From positions 414,056-478,055 of the forward strand of contig NIRF01000001.1 of NCBI GenBank assembly GCA_002878375.1: DNA of 64,000 nucleotides. The letters run 5' to 3'. Numbering within the stretch: position 1 is the stretch's first letter; each line of letters begins with the position of its first letter. This DNA comes from Dictyoglomus sp. NZ13-RE01. GTDB taxonomy: Bacteria; Dictyoglomota; Dictyoglomia; Dictyoglomales; Dictyoglomaceae. Under the pieces are notes generated by a model. It ran no database searches, was not told where the DNA came from, and was given only the letters and a program-made list of their open reading frames with translations. Below, in pieces: positions 37,389-46,290 of this stretch. The position numbers were made by a program, and so were the translations under genes.

Positions 37389-37802
37389 CTACTTAAGTCC
37401 TAAATCCTTTTTTAGATCTTCTATAACTTCATCAGGCAGTGTCTTTGGTGGATAAACTCTATGAAATCCAAGTTGCTTAAATTTTTCTTCTACTTCTTTC
37501 CAATCTTTCTGCCCTACACCTAAATTACCACCTATATAGAGGATAATGTTTTCCAAACCTGCTTCAATCAATTTTTCTTTAAAACCTTGACAATCTAATT
37601 CAGCGTGTCCATATAAAGAAGAAACCAATATAGCCCTTGCTCCTGTCTCTAATGCAGCCTTGATAAAGTCCTCTTGAGAAGATAAGACCCCAATATTTAC
37701 AACATCAAATCCCGCATTCCTTAATGCATAATCCAAAACTCTTAAGCCTACTGCATGTACATCCGCTCCAATAACACCAAGGACAATAGTCTTTTCTCCC
37801 AT
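37389..37802 (-). CDS. glmS: Glutamate mutase, B12-binding sigma subunit
   Basis: This small subunit carries cobalamin. The DxHxxG motif is visible at Asp14, His16 and Gly19 (GADVHAVG), with the later [18 protein letters not shown] and [13 protein letters not shown] of the family. It is 137 residues, the usual size. It is the first gene of the glutamate mutase unit and lies 3 bp after the M20 peptidase gene. The symbol glmS is also used for glucosamine synthase; here it means the mutase sigma subunit. Confidence 0.95.
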   Translation of the reverse strand: MGEKTIVLGVIGADVHAVGLRVLDYALRNAGFDVVNIGVLSSQEDFIKAALETGARAILVSSLYGHAELDCQGFKEKLIEAGLENIILYIGGNLGVGQKDWKEVEEKFKQLGFHRVYPPKTLPDEVIEDLKKDLGLK

Positions 37803-37805
37803 ACA

Positions 37806-38906
37806 TCATTCTCCTTTTAACAACTCATATACTATTTTTGAAAGATTAAATAAATTATCTATCTTCACTTTTTCTTCTACAGAATGGGGATTTTCAATTG
37901 CAATTCCTACATTTAATGCCTTAATCCCCTTTTCATTAAATATATTTGCATCACTTCCACCGATTGTAGATTTGAGTTTCAATTCAATTCCCAATTTTTT
38001 AAAGACATTATTTATATTTTTAATAACATCCTCATCATCCTTTATGCTATACCCTTTATATAAATCTTCTCTTTTCAATTCCCATTTCCCTTGTTTTAGT
38101 TCAATCTTTTTAAGACTATTTTTTAGATTATCAAAACAAGCTTCTACTTTATTGTTATCCAAACTTCTGAACTCTCCCTCTAAATAAACTTCATCTGGAA
38201 TAATATTCGTGGCTCTTCCTCCTCTTATAATACCCACATTTCCAGTTGTCTCCTCGTCCAATTTACCCCATCTTGACTCAAGAAGAAACTCACTTGCAAG
38301 TAAAATTGCGTTCACACCTTTTTCAGGCTCCGCACCAGCATGAGAAGCCTTTCCATAGATATTTATATAGAATCTTGAATGATAAGGAGCTTTTGTTATA
38401 ACAGTTCCTAAATCTCCATCTGCATCAAGAACATACCCAAACTTTGAGTTTAACAATGAAAAATCTAAATTTTTTGCTCCAAGTAAGCCAACTTCTTCAG
38501 CTATGGTAAATACTATTTCCGCCCTTTTTACTTTTATGTTATCTTCTTTTAGAGCAGTAATTGCCTCCAAAATTGCACTAATTGCAGCTTTATCATCAGC
38601 ACCAAGAATAGTATTTCCGTCAGTTATTATATTTCCATCAAGGATTATGGGATTAATATTTTCTCCTGGAGTTACAGTATCCATATGTGCACAAATAAAG
38701 AAAGGTTCCCCATCCCCTTCTAAATAGCCAATTAAATTATTTGCATTACTTCCAATCTTTTTTCCTGCATTATCTTCTTTAAACCTTATATTAAGTCTTT
38801 CAAATTCTTTTTTAATATAACTACTGAATTCTCCTTCTTTAAAAGATATACTTGGAATTCTTACCATTTCAATAAATCTATTTACCAATCTCTCCCTTGA
38901 TAACAC
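37806..38906 (-). CDS. M20 family metallopeptidase (PepT-like)
   Basis: A zinc exopeptidase of 366 residues. The metal-binding motifs are FFICAHMDTVTPG, GADDKAAISAILEA and FTIAEEVGLLGAKNL, and the dimerisation domain has APYHSRFYINIYGKASHAGAEPEKGVNAI. It resembles tripeptidase PepT and related YqjE proteins. The gene starts within the end of murI (29 bp overlap). Its peptides could feed glutamate into the mutase pathway encoded next; this is an inference from position only. Confidence 0.9.
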   Translation of the reverse strand: MLSRERLVNRFIEMVRIPSISFKEGEFSSYIKKEFERLNIRFKEDNAGKKIGSNANNLIGYLEGDGEPFFICAHMDTVTPGENINPIILDGNIITDGNTILGADDKAAISAILEAITALKEDNIKVKRAEIVFTIAEEVGLLGAKNLDFSLLNSKFGYVLDADGDLGTVITKAPYHSRFYINIYGKASHAGAEPEKGVNAILLASEFLLESRWGKLDEETTGNVGIIRGGRATNIIPDEVYLEGEFRSLDNNKVEACFDNLKNSLKKIELKQGKWELKREDLYKGYSIKDDEDVIKNINNVFKKLGIELKLKSTIGGSDANIFNEKGIKALNVGIAIENPHSVEEKVKIDNLFNLSKIVYELLKGE

Positions 38907-39690
38907 TTAATTCACTCCTTTCTAAATCTTTTCTTTCAACCTTCCAGTCAACCTTCAATAGATTATGAACAATCTCTTGAAATTCCTTCTCTTTATCACT
39001 CACATAAATAATAATATTATAATACTCACTTTTATTGTCATCCTTTGTAACTAATCTTAAAATCTCCTCAGATGGATCTATAATAGTAAGATTTGGATAA
39101 TTCCTTTTGATAACAGGAGCCACAAAAGGTAAATGAGTACAACCAAGAATCAGTCCATCTATTCCTTTATCTAAGAGTGGCTTTAAGCATTTATTTAGTT
39201 CCTTTTCTACAATTTCTCCATCTATTATTCCCATTTCAATAACATCTAAAAGAGGTCCTTCACTACAGGATTCTACAAAGACCTCTATATTCCCATACTC
39301 TTTTTTAATTAGATATGGATATACACCACTCTCCTTCGTTCTACGAGTAGCTAAAACCCCTATTTTTTCTCCTTTGAAATTTGACAAACCTAAAATTGCA
39401 GAATGAACTATGCTATATATGGGAATGGAAAATCGGGATTTAAGATATTCATAAGCATTTGAAGAGGCAGTATTACACGCTATAATTACTTCATCTACCT
39501 TTTGCTCTATAAAAAATTGTACTATATCCTCAACTCTCTTCTGAATAAAATCTACAGGTTTAATACCATAAGGAAAATACTTTGTATCCGCAAAATAGAT
39601 AACATCCCTTGTTATACTATTATCAACAAGACTTTTTAATACTGTAAGTCCACCAACACCAGAATCTAAGATCCCAAACTTTTTACCCAT
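38878..39690 (-). CDS. murI: Glutamate racemase
   Basis: The enzyme makes D-glutamate for peptidoglycan. Catalytic residues are visible: Asp9-Ser10 in GILDSGVGGLTVL, Cys72 in IIACNTASSNAY and the second cysteine in LILGCTHLPFVAPVI. The 270 residues match the family. It overlaps the amidase gene upstream by 25 bp. This is another wall gene in the same transcript as the glutamate mutase genes. Confidence 0.95.
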   Translation of the reverse strand: MGKKFGILDSGVGGLTVLKSLVDNSITRDVIYFADTKYFPYGIKPVDFIQKRVEDIVQFFIEQKVDEVIIACNTASSNAYEYLKSRFSIPIYSIVHSAILGLSNFKGEKIGVLATRRTKESGVYPYLIKKEYGNIEVFVESCSEGPLLDVIEMGIIDGEIVEKELNKCLKPLLDKGIDGLILGCTHLPFVAPVIKRNYPNLTIIDPSEEILRLVTKDDNKSEYYNIIIYVSDKEKEFQEIVHNLLKVDWKVERKDLERSELSVIKGEIGK

Positions 39691-41315
39691 TCTTCTATTG
39701 CCTCCTGTATTTTTTCTACTAAATTATTTTGATATTCTTCTGTTGTTAATAATTTTCTTTCATCGTCATTGCTCAAAAAACCAGTTTCAATTATAATTCC
39801 TGGTATAGGAATACGAGACAATACATAGAATCTTCCTTGTCTCATATTTCTTACATTATAATATCTTGAAAGAACTCGATAAATAGTCTGTGCAAAGGGA
39901 AGAGAGAAATCAGTAGCATAATAAAGTTCTATTCCCTTTATTTCAGGTGAAAGTGCAGCATTAGAATGAATACTGATGAATAGAAATTTTTCTTGATTAG
40001 AATTATTATTGCTATTTAAATAATCCTTTACTATATTTACCCTCTCATCCAATGTGACAGTTACATCTTTATCTCTTAAAAGAACCACATTATAGCCAGC
40101 CTTTTTTAAAATATCTGCAAGCTTTAGTGAAATTTTCAGATTCAAATCCTTTTCCTGTATATTAGAGTAAATTGCACCGGGATCTGTTCCTCCATGTCCT
40201 GGATCAATAAAAATAACAAACTTATTCCTAAAATTTTCTTCTGTTTTCTCACTATTCTCTTGAATAGGGAATGATACCCTTAACGTATTTGTAAAGCTTT
40301 CTTCCTCAGCTATGGTAGAAGTATAAACATCAAAGACAATTCTTAGATTTTTTGTTTCATTATTTAAAATTCCTATTCGAATTTTTTCTACAGGACCTTC
40401 ATTAACAACAATAGTATCTGTTAGAGTGTTTTTAAAATTAGGGAAGAAGTCATAATATATTCTCTCTGGGTCTTTTAAATTTCCCTTAGTATAAGTAAAG
40501 GAAGAGTCAAAAGATATATTAAATATTAGTTTGTCGTTATTTTTAGACCAATTTATATTCAAAAGACTACCAACTTTCTTCTCATCTTTTATGGTCTCTT
40601 TATAATTAAAAAAATCAACAACAAGCTCTCCCTTTGCTTGAGAAATTTTATAATCAAGAACACCCTTAGTAAATTCAATAACAACTCTTACCACATATGG
40701 TTCTGTAGAGAACTGAGAATATCTTATTTGTTTAATACCAGATATTTTCGAGATTTGTTCTTTCTTTTCAATGACTATACAATCTCTTATATCTATGACC
40801 AATCTATTAGGATCTTTCAAAGTAAAGAAACTAAAAGAGGGAACATCTTGTGTTCTAAATTTTATAAATATTTTATCATTACTTTCTAAAATTTGTTCTA
40901 AAATTTGTAATATATAAATATTTTTTTCTTTAATTATTAACCTGTAACCTAAAAAGGAGAAAAAAGATTTAGCGGGAATATAAATATCATCTTCCTTAGC
41001 CATTACAGGCTCCAACAAATTTAATTTTTTATCCCTAATAATTGCTTCTTTATTTCCTATGGTCCCTTTAAAAAGAACTTCTTTTTCTCCTTTAAGAAGG
41101 AAAATATTTTTATTCTCTATTTTTAACGTGGTTTGAAGTAAGGATGAAATAAGTTTTAGAGGTAAATAAACTTCTTCCCCTTGGAGGATAGGAGTAATTA
41201 TTATTTTATCTTTGCTATTCAAGTAATATAAAGAAAAAATTTCTTCCCCTAAGGAAGAGAAGAAACCCAATAAAAAGGTAAAAAATAATAAATAAAAAAG
41301 AATTTTTCTGTAAAT
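39666..41315 (-). CDS. N-acetylmuramoyl-L-alanine amidase with AMIN-like domains, AUU start
   Basis: The C-terminal 190 residues are an Amidase_3 domain: FVIFIDPGHGGTDPGAIY (first zinc ligand), a Glu in NIQEKDLNLKISLKLAD, FLFISIHSNAALSPEIKGIELYY and IPGIIIETGFLSNDDE. The N-terminal part has copper amine oxidase-like and AMIN-like beta regions (RLVIDIRDCIVI; GPVEKIRIGIL). I place the start at an ATT codon at 41315: AAGGAGG is 8 bases ahead, and the frame from there gives a signal peptide (YRKILFYLLFFTFLLGFFSS). The first standard codon (TTG, 41270) has no ribosome binding site and would cut off most of that signal. Confidence 0.85.
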   Translation of the reverse strand: MYRKILFYLLFFTFLLGFFSSLGEEIFSLYYLNSKDKIIITPILQGEEVYLPLKLISSLLQTTLKIENKNIFLLKGEKEVLFKGTIGNKEAIIRDKKLNLLEPVMAKEDDIYIPAKSFFSFLGYRLIIKEKNIYILQILEQILESNDKIFIKFRTQDVPSFSFFTLKDPNRLVIDIRDCIVIEKKEQISKISGIKQIRYSQFSTEPYVVRVVIEFTKGVLDYKISQAKGELVVDFFNYKETIKDEKKVGSLLNINWSKNNDKLIFNISFDSSFTYTKGNLKDPERIYYDFFPNFKNTLTDTIVVNEGPVEKIRIGILNNETKNLRIVFDVYTSTIAEEESFTNTLRVSFPIQENSEKTEENFRNKFVIFIDPGHGGTDPGAIYSNIQEKDLNLKISLKLADILKKAGYNVVLLRDKDVTVTLDERVNIVKDYLNSNNNSNQEKFLFISIHSNAALSPEIKGIELYYATDFSLPFAQTIYRVLSRYYNVRNMRQGRFYVLSRIPIPGIIIETGFLSNDDERKLLTTEEYQNNLVEKIQEAIEEWVKSLGS

Positions 41316-41337
41316 TACTACTTCCTCCTTAATTAAT

Positions 41338-41689
41338 TGGTGGAGGCGGCGGGAATCGAACCCGCGTCCAAAGAGTAGGAGCCAAAAACCTCTACAGGCT
41401 TAGCGGAAGTTTTACATTTTTCGGAATCTATAGACTCCCTTCCGCCGGATTCTATAGATTCCTATCCCATACTTTTTCTCCCTCTCTTATGGGAGTCGAG
41501 AGGGATAGCTGGCTAATCTCACGCCCATCTTAACCCTGCCAGCCCGGGTTAAGAGGACGTAGCTGCTAAATTATGCAGCTAATGCTAAATTTGTGTTGGC
41601 ACTTCTTTTTTGCCGTTGTTTTATGAGGTGACGGCACCTCAGCCTGCAGTTTTTGACCCCCAAACTCCTTGTCGAAACCATTCGCCCCC
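41338..41689 (-). ncRNA. ssrA: Transfer-messenger RNA (tmRNA)
   Basis: The 5' end GGGGGCGAATGGTTTCGAC and the 3' end CGCCTCCACCA form the tRNA-Ala-like acceptor stem, with a G-U wobble at the third pair and an encoded CCA. The T-arm (GCGGGTTCGATTCCCGC) is present. The internal reading frame (41571-41600) gives ANTNLALAA then stop TAA, a normal tag ending. It is a single-piece molecule of 352 nt. It begins 1 base after the smpB stop codon, so the two are probably one transcript and the 5' end made by RNase P. Confidence 0.97.
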
Positions 41690-41690
41690 A

Positions 41691-42152
41691 TTAATACTTT
41701 ATCTTAAAGGCTCTTTCTAGTTCTCTTTTTTCCGCCTTTTCTGCTAAATCCCGTCTCTTATCGTAAAGTTTCTTTCCTTTAGCAAGCCCTAATTCTACTT
41801 TTGCCCATCCTCTATTATTAAAATATATAGAAAGAGGAATCAATGTCAAGCCTTTTTCTTTTATTTTTCCAATTAAATGGGCTATCTCATCTTTATGCAT
41901 CAATAATTTTCTCGGTCTTTTTGGATCATGGTTATATATATTTCCTTTATCATAAGGACTAATATGTAAATCATAAAGCCATAACTCTCCATTCTTAATA
42001 TCTGCATAGCTATCAACTAAGCTTACTTTTCCTTCTCTTAAGGACTTCACCTCTGTTCCAGTAAGAGCTATCCCAGCTTCGTAAGTTTCGAGAATAAAAT
42101 AATCATGTCTTGCTCTTCTATTTACCGCAACTACTTTTTTCTCCTTCTTCAT
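41691..42152 (-). CDS. smpB: SsrA-binding protein SmpB
   Basis: SmpB binds tmRNA and brings it to stalled ribosomes. The 153-residue protein has [43 protein letters not shown] and the basic C-terminal tail [24 protein letters not shown]. Its stop is separated from the ssrA 5' end by only one base. No ribosome binding site is visible before the ATG and a -10 box sits 7 bases upstream, so the message may be leaderless. Confidence 0.96.
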   Translation of the reverse strand: MKKEKKVVAVNRRARHDYFILETYEAGIALTGTEVKSLREGKVSLVDSYADIKNGELWLYDLHISPYDKGNIYNHDPKRPRKLLMHKDEIAHLIGKIKEKGLTLIPLSIYFNNRGWAKVELGLAKGKKLYDKRRDLAEKAEKRELERAFKIKY

Positions 42153-42158
42153 ACTTAA

Positions 42159-42167
42159 ATTATATCA
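42159..42167 (-). promoter_or_regulatory. Extended -10 promoter element before smpB
   Basis: The minus strand has TGATATAAT (TG-n-TATAAT), an extended -10 element. A -35 match is weak (TGGTTA at 42182-42187), which extended -10 promoters can tolerate. Transcription would start at or near the A of the smpB ATG (42152). Confidence 0.5.
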
Positions 42168-42171
42168 CAAA

Positions 42172-43164
42172 TTAATCAGAATAACCATTTGGATGGTTTT
42201 TAAACCAATTCCATGCGGTTTTAATAATATCTTCCAATTCTTTATATTTTGGTTCCCATCCTAAATCCTTTTTTATCTTTTCTGAACTTGCTATAAGCAC
42301 TGCAGGATCTCCAGGTCTTCTTGGTCCCTCTTTTACGGGTATATTTCTGCCTACTACCTTTTCTGCTATTCTTATCACTTCCTTTACAGAAAAGCCCCTT
42401 GAATTTCCTAAGTTATAATAATCAGAACTTTTTCCATTAAATAAGGCTTCTAAGGCTAATATATGGGCATAACTTAGATCAGAAATATGTATATAATCTC
42501 TGATGCAAGTACCATCTGGTGTAGGATAATCAGTGCCATAAATTTCAATATATTCTCTCAATCCAAGAGCAGTCTTCAAAATCAAAGGAATAAGATGAGT
42601 CTCTGGATTATGATCTTCTCCTAATTCTCCCTCAGGGTCCGCACCTGCAGCATTAAAATATCGTAGAGAAATAAACTTTACCCCATAAATTCTATCATAC
42701 CATTTTAAAATATCCTCAAACATTAATTTAGATGCTCCATATACACTTGTAGGAACTGTTGGATGATCTTCTTTTATAGGAATTTCAATAGGTTCTCCAT
42801 ATACAGCTGCAGTTGAAGAAAATATTATATACTTTACATCATTTCTAACCATACAATCAAGAAGATTTAATCCCCCCAATATATTGTTTTCAAAATATTT
42901 ATATGGGTTTGTCATAGACTCCCCCACCAAACTTGCAGCTGCAAAATGTAGCACCCCGATGATTTTATTAGATGAAAAAAAATCAGCAAGTTTCTTTTTA
43001 TCTCTAAGATCTATATTATAAAAGTAGGGAGTTTTAACAGCGGATCTATGTCCTTTTTCCAAATTATCAATTACAATAACCTGATATCCTCTTTTCAATA
43101 AATCCTTAACTACATGACTACCTATATAACCAGCACCACCAGTTACTAAAATCTTCTTCTCCAT
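42172..43164 (-). CDS. galE: UDP-glucose 4-epimerase
   Basis: The enzyme interconverts UDP-glucose and UDP-galactose. It is an extended short-chain dehydrogenase of 330 residues: VTGGAGYIGSHVVKDLL binds NAD, FSSTAAVYGEP carries the catalytic Ser, and YGASKLMFEDIL holds the Tyr and Lys of the YxxxK motif. The later FNAAGADPEGELGEDHNPETHLIPL is typical of GalE. It lies 3 bp after the Wzz-type gene and ends an exopolysaccharide gene set. Confidence 0.95.
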   Translation of the reverse strand: MEKKILVTGGAGYIGSHVVKDLLKRGYQVIVIDNLEKGHRSAVKTPYFYNIDLRDKKKLADFFSSNKIIGVLHFAAASLVGESMTNPYKYFENNILGGLNLLDCMVRNDVKYIIFSSTAAVYGEPIEIPIKEDHPTVPTSVYGASKLMFEDILKWYDRIYGVKFISLRYFNAAGADPEGELGEDHNPETHLIPLILKTALGLREYIEIYGTDYPTPDGTCIRDYIHISDLSYAHILALEALFNGKSSDYYNLGNSRGFSVKEVIRIAEKVVGRNIPVKEGPRRPGDPAVLIASSEKIKKDLGWEPKYKELEDIIKTAWNWFKNHPNGYSD

Positions 43165-43167
43165 AGC

Positions 43168-44544
43168 TCACACTCCAGCCTTTTTTAATTCCTCTTTAAA
43201 CTTTACCCAAAATTCTAAGAAAAAGGCTAAAAATATGCCTAAGAATACACTGCTTACTCCTGCCACAAGCACATTTAAAGTAGTGGAAGGTTTACTCTTT
43301 TTCTCAGGAGGTATTGCATAATCAACTACCTGTATTGTAATAGACTCTTTTGCCTCATTTACTTTAGCCTGCTCATATTGAGAAGTAAGCAAAGTATACA
43401 CTGTCTCTTGAACCTTTACATTTCTCATCAACCTTGCCAATTCAAGCCCCAAAGCAGGAAGATTACTCAGTTTCTTCTCGTATTTAGAAATTACTTCATC
43501 TAATGCCTTTTTCTTTGCGGAGTTAAATATAATACTTAGTTGTAGTTGGAAAAGCTGATCAAGAGATGAATTTCCGATTGCCTTAACTAATCTTTCTATT
43601 TCATCTTTCATAGCCTTCTTTGTCATCTCTATACTTGCCTTTACTGCTGCAACTTTTGGATGCTCAGGACCATACTCTAAGGAAAGCAACGCCAAATCAA
43701 TTTCCTGATTAATTAACTTTTCTCTCCAATTTGCCAAGGTAGAAGTTTCAGTTAAGGAAGTGATAGCTAATATATCACTCTTCTGGATATTTGCCTGTCT
43801 TATAAGCATGTTTTGTAAATCGGTGAGATTTCTTTTTGCAAGAGTTATAGACATTTCAGTTGATTCTCTATCAGAATATAATTTTGCCAAATTATCAATT
43901 ATTGTTTTTGCTTCAGTATCTACATCAAAAAGAAGATTTTTCTCCTGAAATTCTTTTAATTTTTCTTCCGCTTGCTTTAAATCTTTTTCCACTCTTTTTA
44001 ATTGTTCTTCAAGAAACATTCTCTCTCTTTTGGCAGAGCTAATATTTAAAGAACTAATAATTTTGTCTAATGCGGATATAAAACTATTAGCAATATCTGC
44101 AGAAAGTTTAGGATCCCTTGCCTCTACAGTTATAGTGATTGTGTTTTCTTTCTCATTATAATTTACTCTTACACTCTTTCTTAAATTTTCTATCTTCTCT
44201 TCGCGAGTTTTTCCTTCAATATAACTATCCAGTTTCAATTTATCAAATACATACTCTGCTGCACTTCTACTCTTCAAAATTGCTATATAATTTGCTCCAA
44301 TGCCAGATAGTCCTAAAGCTCCAATACTTATAGGAAGACTAGAGGCAAGTGCTTGCAAAGCCCCAGAAGACTGCTCAGAAGGAGCCAAAATTACCGCTGA
44401 TGCAGAATATATTTTGGGAGCTAAAAGGCTATATACTAATGCTATTACAACAGATAAGATAAATAATGTAATAATCAATATTCTTCTCTTCCATATAACT
44501 TGAAATAATTCTACTAAACTAATTTCTTCATCCATTTCTATCAC
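43168..44544 (-). CDS. Wzz/GNVR-type polysaccharide chain length protein
   Basis: An inner-membrane protein with an N-terminal Wzz domain (LVELFQVIWKRRILIITLFILSVVIALVYSLLAPKIY), a long coiled-coil middle (residues about 180-330), the GNVR-like LARLMRNVKVQETVYTLLTSQYEQAKVNEAKE, and a second membrane helix near the end (LNVLVAGVSSVFLGIFLAFFLEF). There is no tyrosine kinase domain. The start is GTG at 44544 or ATG at 44535; both have purine-rich sites. It works with the SLBB export proteins encoded just upstream. Confidence 0.9.
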   Translation of the reverse strand: MIEMDEEISLVELFQVIWKRRILIITLFILSVVIALVYSLLAPKIYSASAVILAPSEQSSGALQALASSLPISIGALGLSGIGANYIAILKSRSAAEYVFDKLKLDSYIEGKTREEKIENLRKSVRVNYNEKENTITITVEARDPKLSADIANSFISALDKIISSLNISSAKRERMFLEEQLKRVEKDLKQAEEKLKEFQEKNLLFDVDTEAKTIIDNLAKLYSDRESTEMSITLAKRNLTDLQNMLIRQANIQKSDILAITSLTETSTLANWREKLINQEIDLALLSLEYGPEHPKVAAVKASIEMTKKAMKDEIERLVKAIGNSSLDQLFQLQLSIIFNSAKKKALDEVISKYEKKLSNLPALGLELARLMRNVKVQETVYTLLTSQYEQAKVNEAKESITIQVVDYAIPPEKKSKPSTTLNVLVAGVSSVFLGIFLAFFLEFWVKFKEELKKAGV

Positions 44545-46280
44545 CTACCATCCTATTAAGGGTCCTATTGTAGTCTTAATTACTCCAATAGACATAATTA
44601 TTTGAACAATATCCTGCCAGCCCTTTATGAAAACTTCAGGAACAAAGACTATATCATTTTCCTTTATCTCAATATCAAGCTTGCTTTGTCCCTTATTTAT
44701 CAAGTCATTCATATTTACATTAATAACCTTAGATTCCCCATTCTCCTCTCTTATAATGGAAACTTTATTTAGATTTGCCCTATCTTTTAAACCTCCTGCC
44801 AGACTTATATATTCTGTGAGTCTTCTTCCCTCTTTATATTCAAAAGCACCAGGATTATTCACTTGCCCTAATACATACACTAATCTTCTTTTCTCCGCTA
44901 TGTATATAGTATCTCCATCTTGCAATGATAAATTATCTTCCTCTTTTCCTTTTAAAACGTTATCTGTATTAAAAGTATATACTACTTTCTTTCTTTCAAC
45001 TACTCTTTCCAATTGCCCATTCTCTCTACTTGCTTTTGGAGTTAATCCTCCAGCACGAAGAATCATATCCCTTATTTTATCTCCTGGATTTACCTCATAA
45101 ACACCTGGATTCCTTACTTCTCCCAATATTTTTATAGTTCTAATTACAGGGGGGACATATATGACATCTCCTGGATAAACTTTAATATCCTCCTCAGATG
45201 CTTCCCCCAATACTAATGTTCTATATAAATCAACTATAACCTTATCATTTGGATTTCCTTTTCTTCTTATCTCAATATTTCTTAAACTTCCATTAGGTAG
45301 AACTCCTCCAGCACTATTTATTATTTCACTTATTTTTGCCCCCTCTTGGGTCTGACCAGATACCACCGTACCCTCAGGTGTAGTTCCCACCTTTTCAACT
45401 AATTGCACAGGTCCAGGATTTTTAACATATCCTAACACATAAACCCTTTTTACTTCAGCAAGGACACTTATAGTATCTCCATCCTGCAAAACCAAATTCG
45501 CCTTTTCTCTCTCTTCTGGTTTTCCATAAAATAGACTATAGAGGTCAAGCTCGATTCTTTCTCCTGTAATCTTGTCTAATGTAGCTCCAAATAAAGATGC
45601 ACTTGCTGTAAACCCTCCTGCCATATTTATAATATCCAAAAGCTTCTCCCCTTCCCTTATCTCATATATCCCTGGACTTTTCACCTGACCAAGTACCCTC
45701 ACATACTTTTTCATCAAAGGAACATATACTAAATCTCCATCTTCAAGATATGGGTTTTGGCTTAGATCTCCATTTTTTAAAAACTGTAAGTAATCAATTT
45801 CTATTATCTTATTTCCCCTCTTTATCTGTATCCCCCTAACTGATGCAGAACTCCTTAAACCTCCTGCCATCTTTATTAAATCATCTAACCTGCTTAAAGC
45901 AGAAAGGATATAGGTCCCTGGATTTGCTACCTCACCAGAAATAAATACCTTTATATTACGAGGATATAAAAGATCAATGGAAACAACACTTTTAGGATAA
46001 AATCTTATTAATTGCCTCGAAATCTCTTTTTGGGCATTTATCAAACTTAATCCTGAAATTTTTATACTTCCAATCAAGGGTAAGGATATGGATCCTGTTA
46101 AAGAAACTTCCAAGTCAAAAGTATCAGTAACATTATTTTCTCTTATTAAAAAACCCTAATCTTATCGCCAGGACCTAAGATATAACTTTCCGGATCTATT
46201 TGAGTTAGGTAAACTTTCTCTTGCGCAAAGGATATTGTAAGTAGAAGAATGAAAAATAAAAGGACTATAAACTTTCTCAT
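44545..46280 (-). CDS. SLBB polysaccharide export protein, split by a frameshift
   Basis: From the ATG at 46280 (an in-frame ATG also lies at 46283) the frame encodes a signal peptide and the start of the export domain (MRKFIVLLFFILLLTISFAQ ... ILGPGDKIRVF), then hits TAA at a run of six T. Adding one T restores LIREN and joins the main frame, which starts 46113 and runs 522 residues with at least five SLBB repeats (GEVANPGTYILSAL and similar) and a hydrophobic end. The neighbour gene keeps the matching LIKEK. Such proteins form the exit channel for exopolysaccharide. The break may be a real mutation, a sequencing error or slippage. Confidence 0.82.
45617..45951. repeat. Near-identical segment shared with the upstream SLBB gene (copy 1)
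   Basis: This 335 bp stretch aligns without gaps to 47012-47346 (offset 1,395 bp) with about two dozen mismatches counted by eye, and a run of about 97 identical bases. The flanking parts of the two genes are clearly more diverged, which suggests recent gene conversion or selection. Confidence 0.85.
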
Positions 46281-46290
46281 CATAACCTTT

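Noticed and set aside
44627-45100. Plus-strand open frame of 157 codons opposite an SLBB gene
   Set aside because: It is antisense to repeated SLBB codons; the composition is that of a shadow frame.
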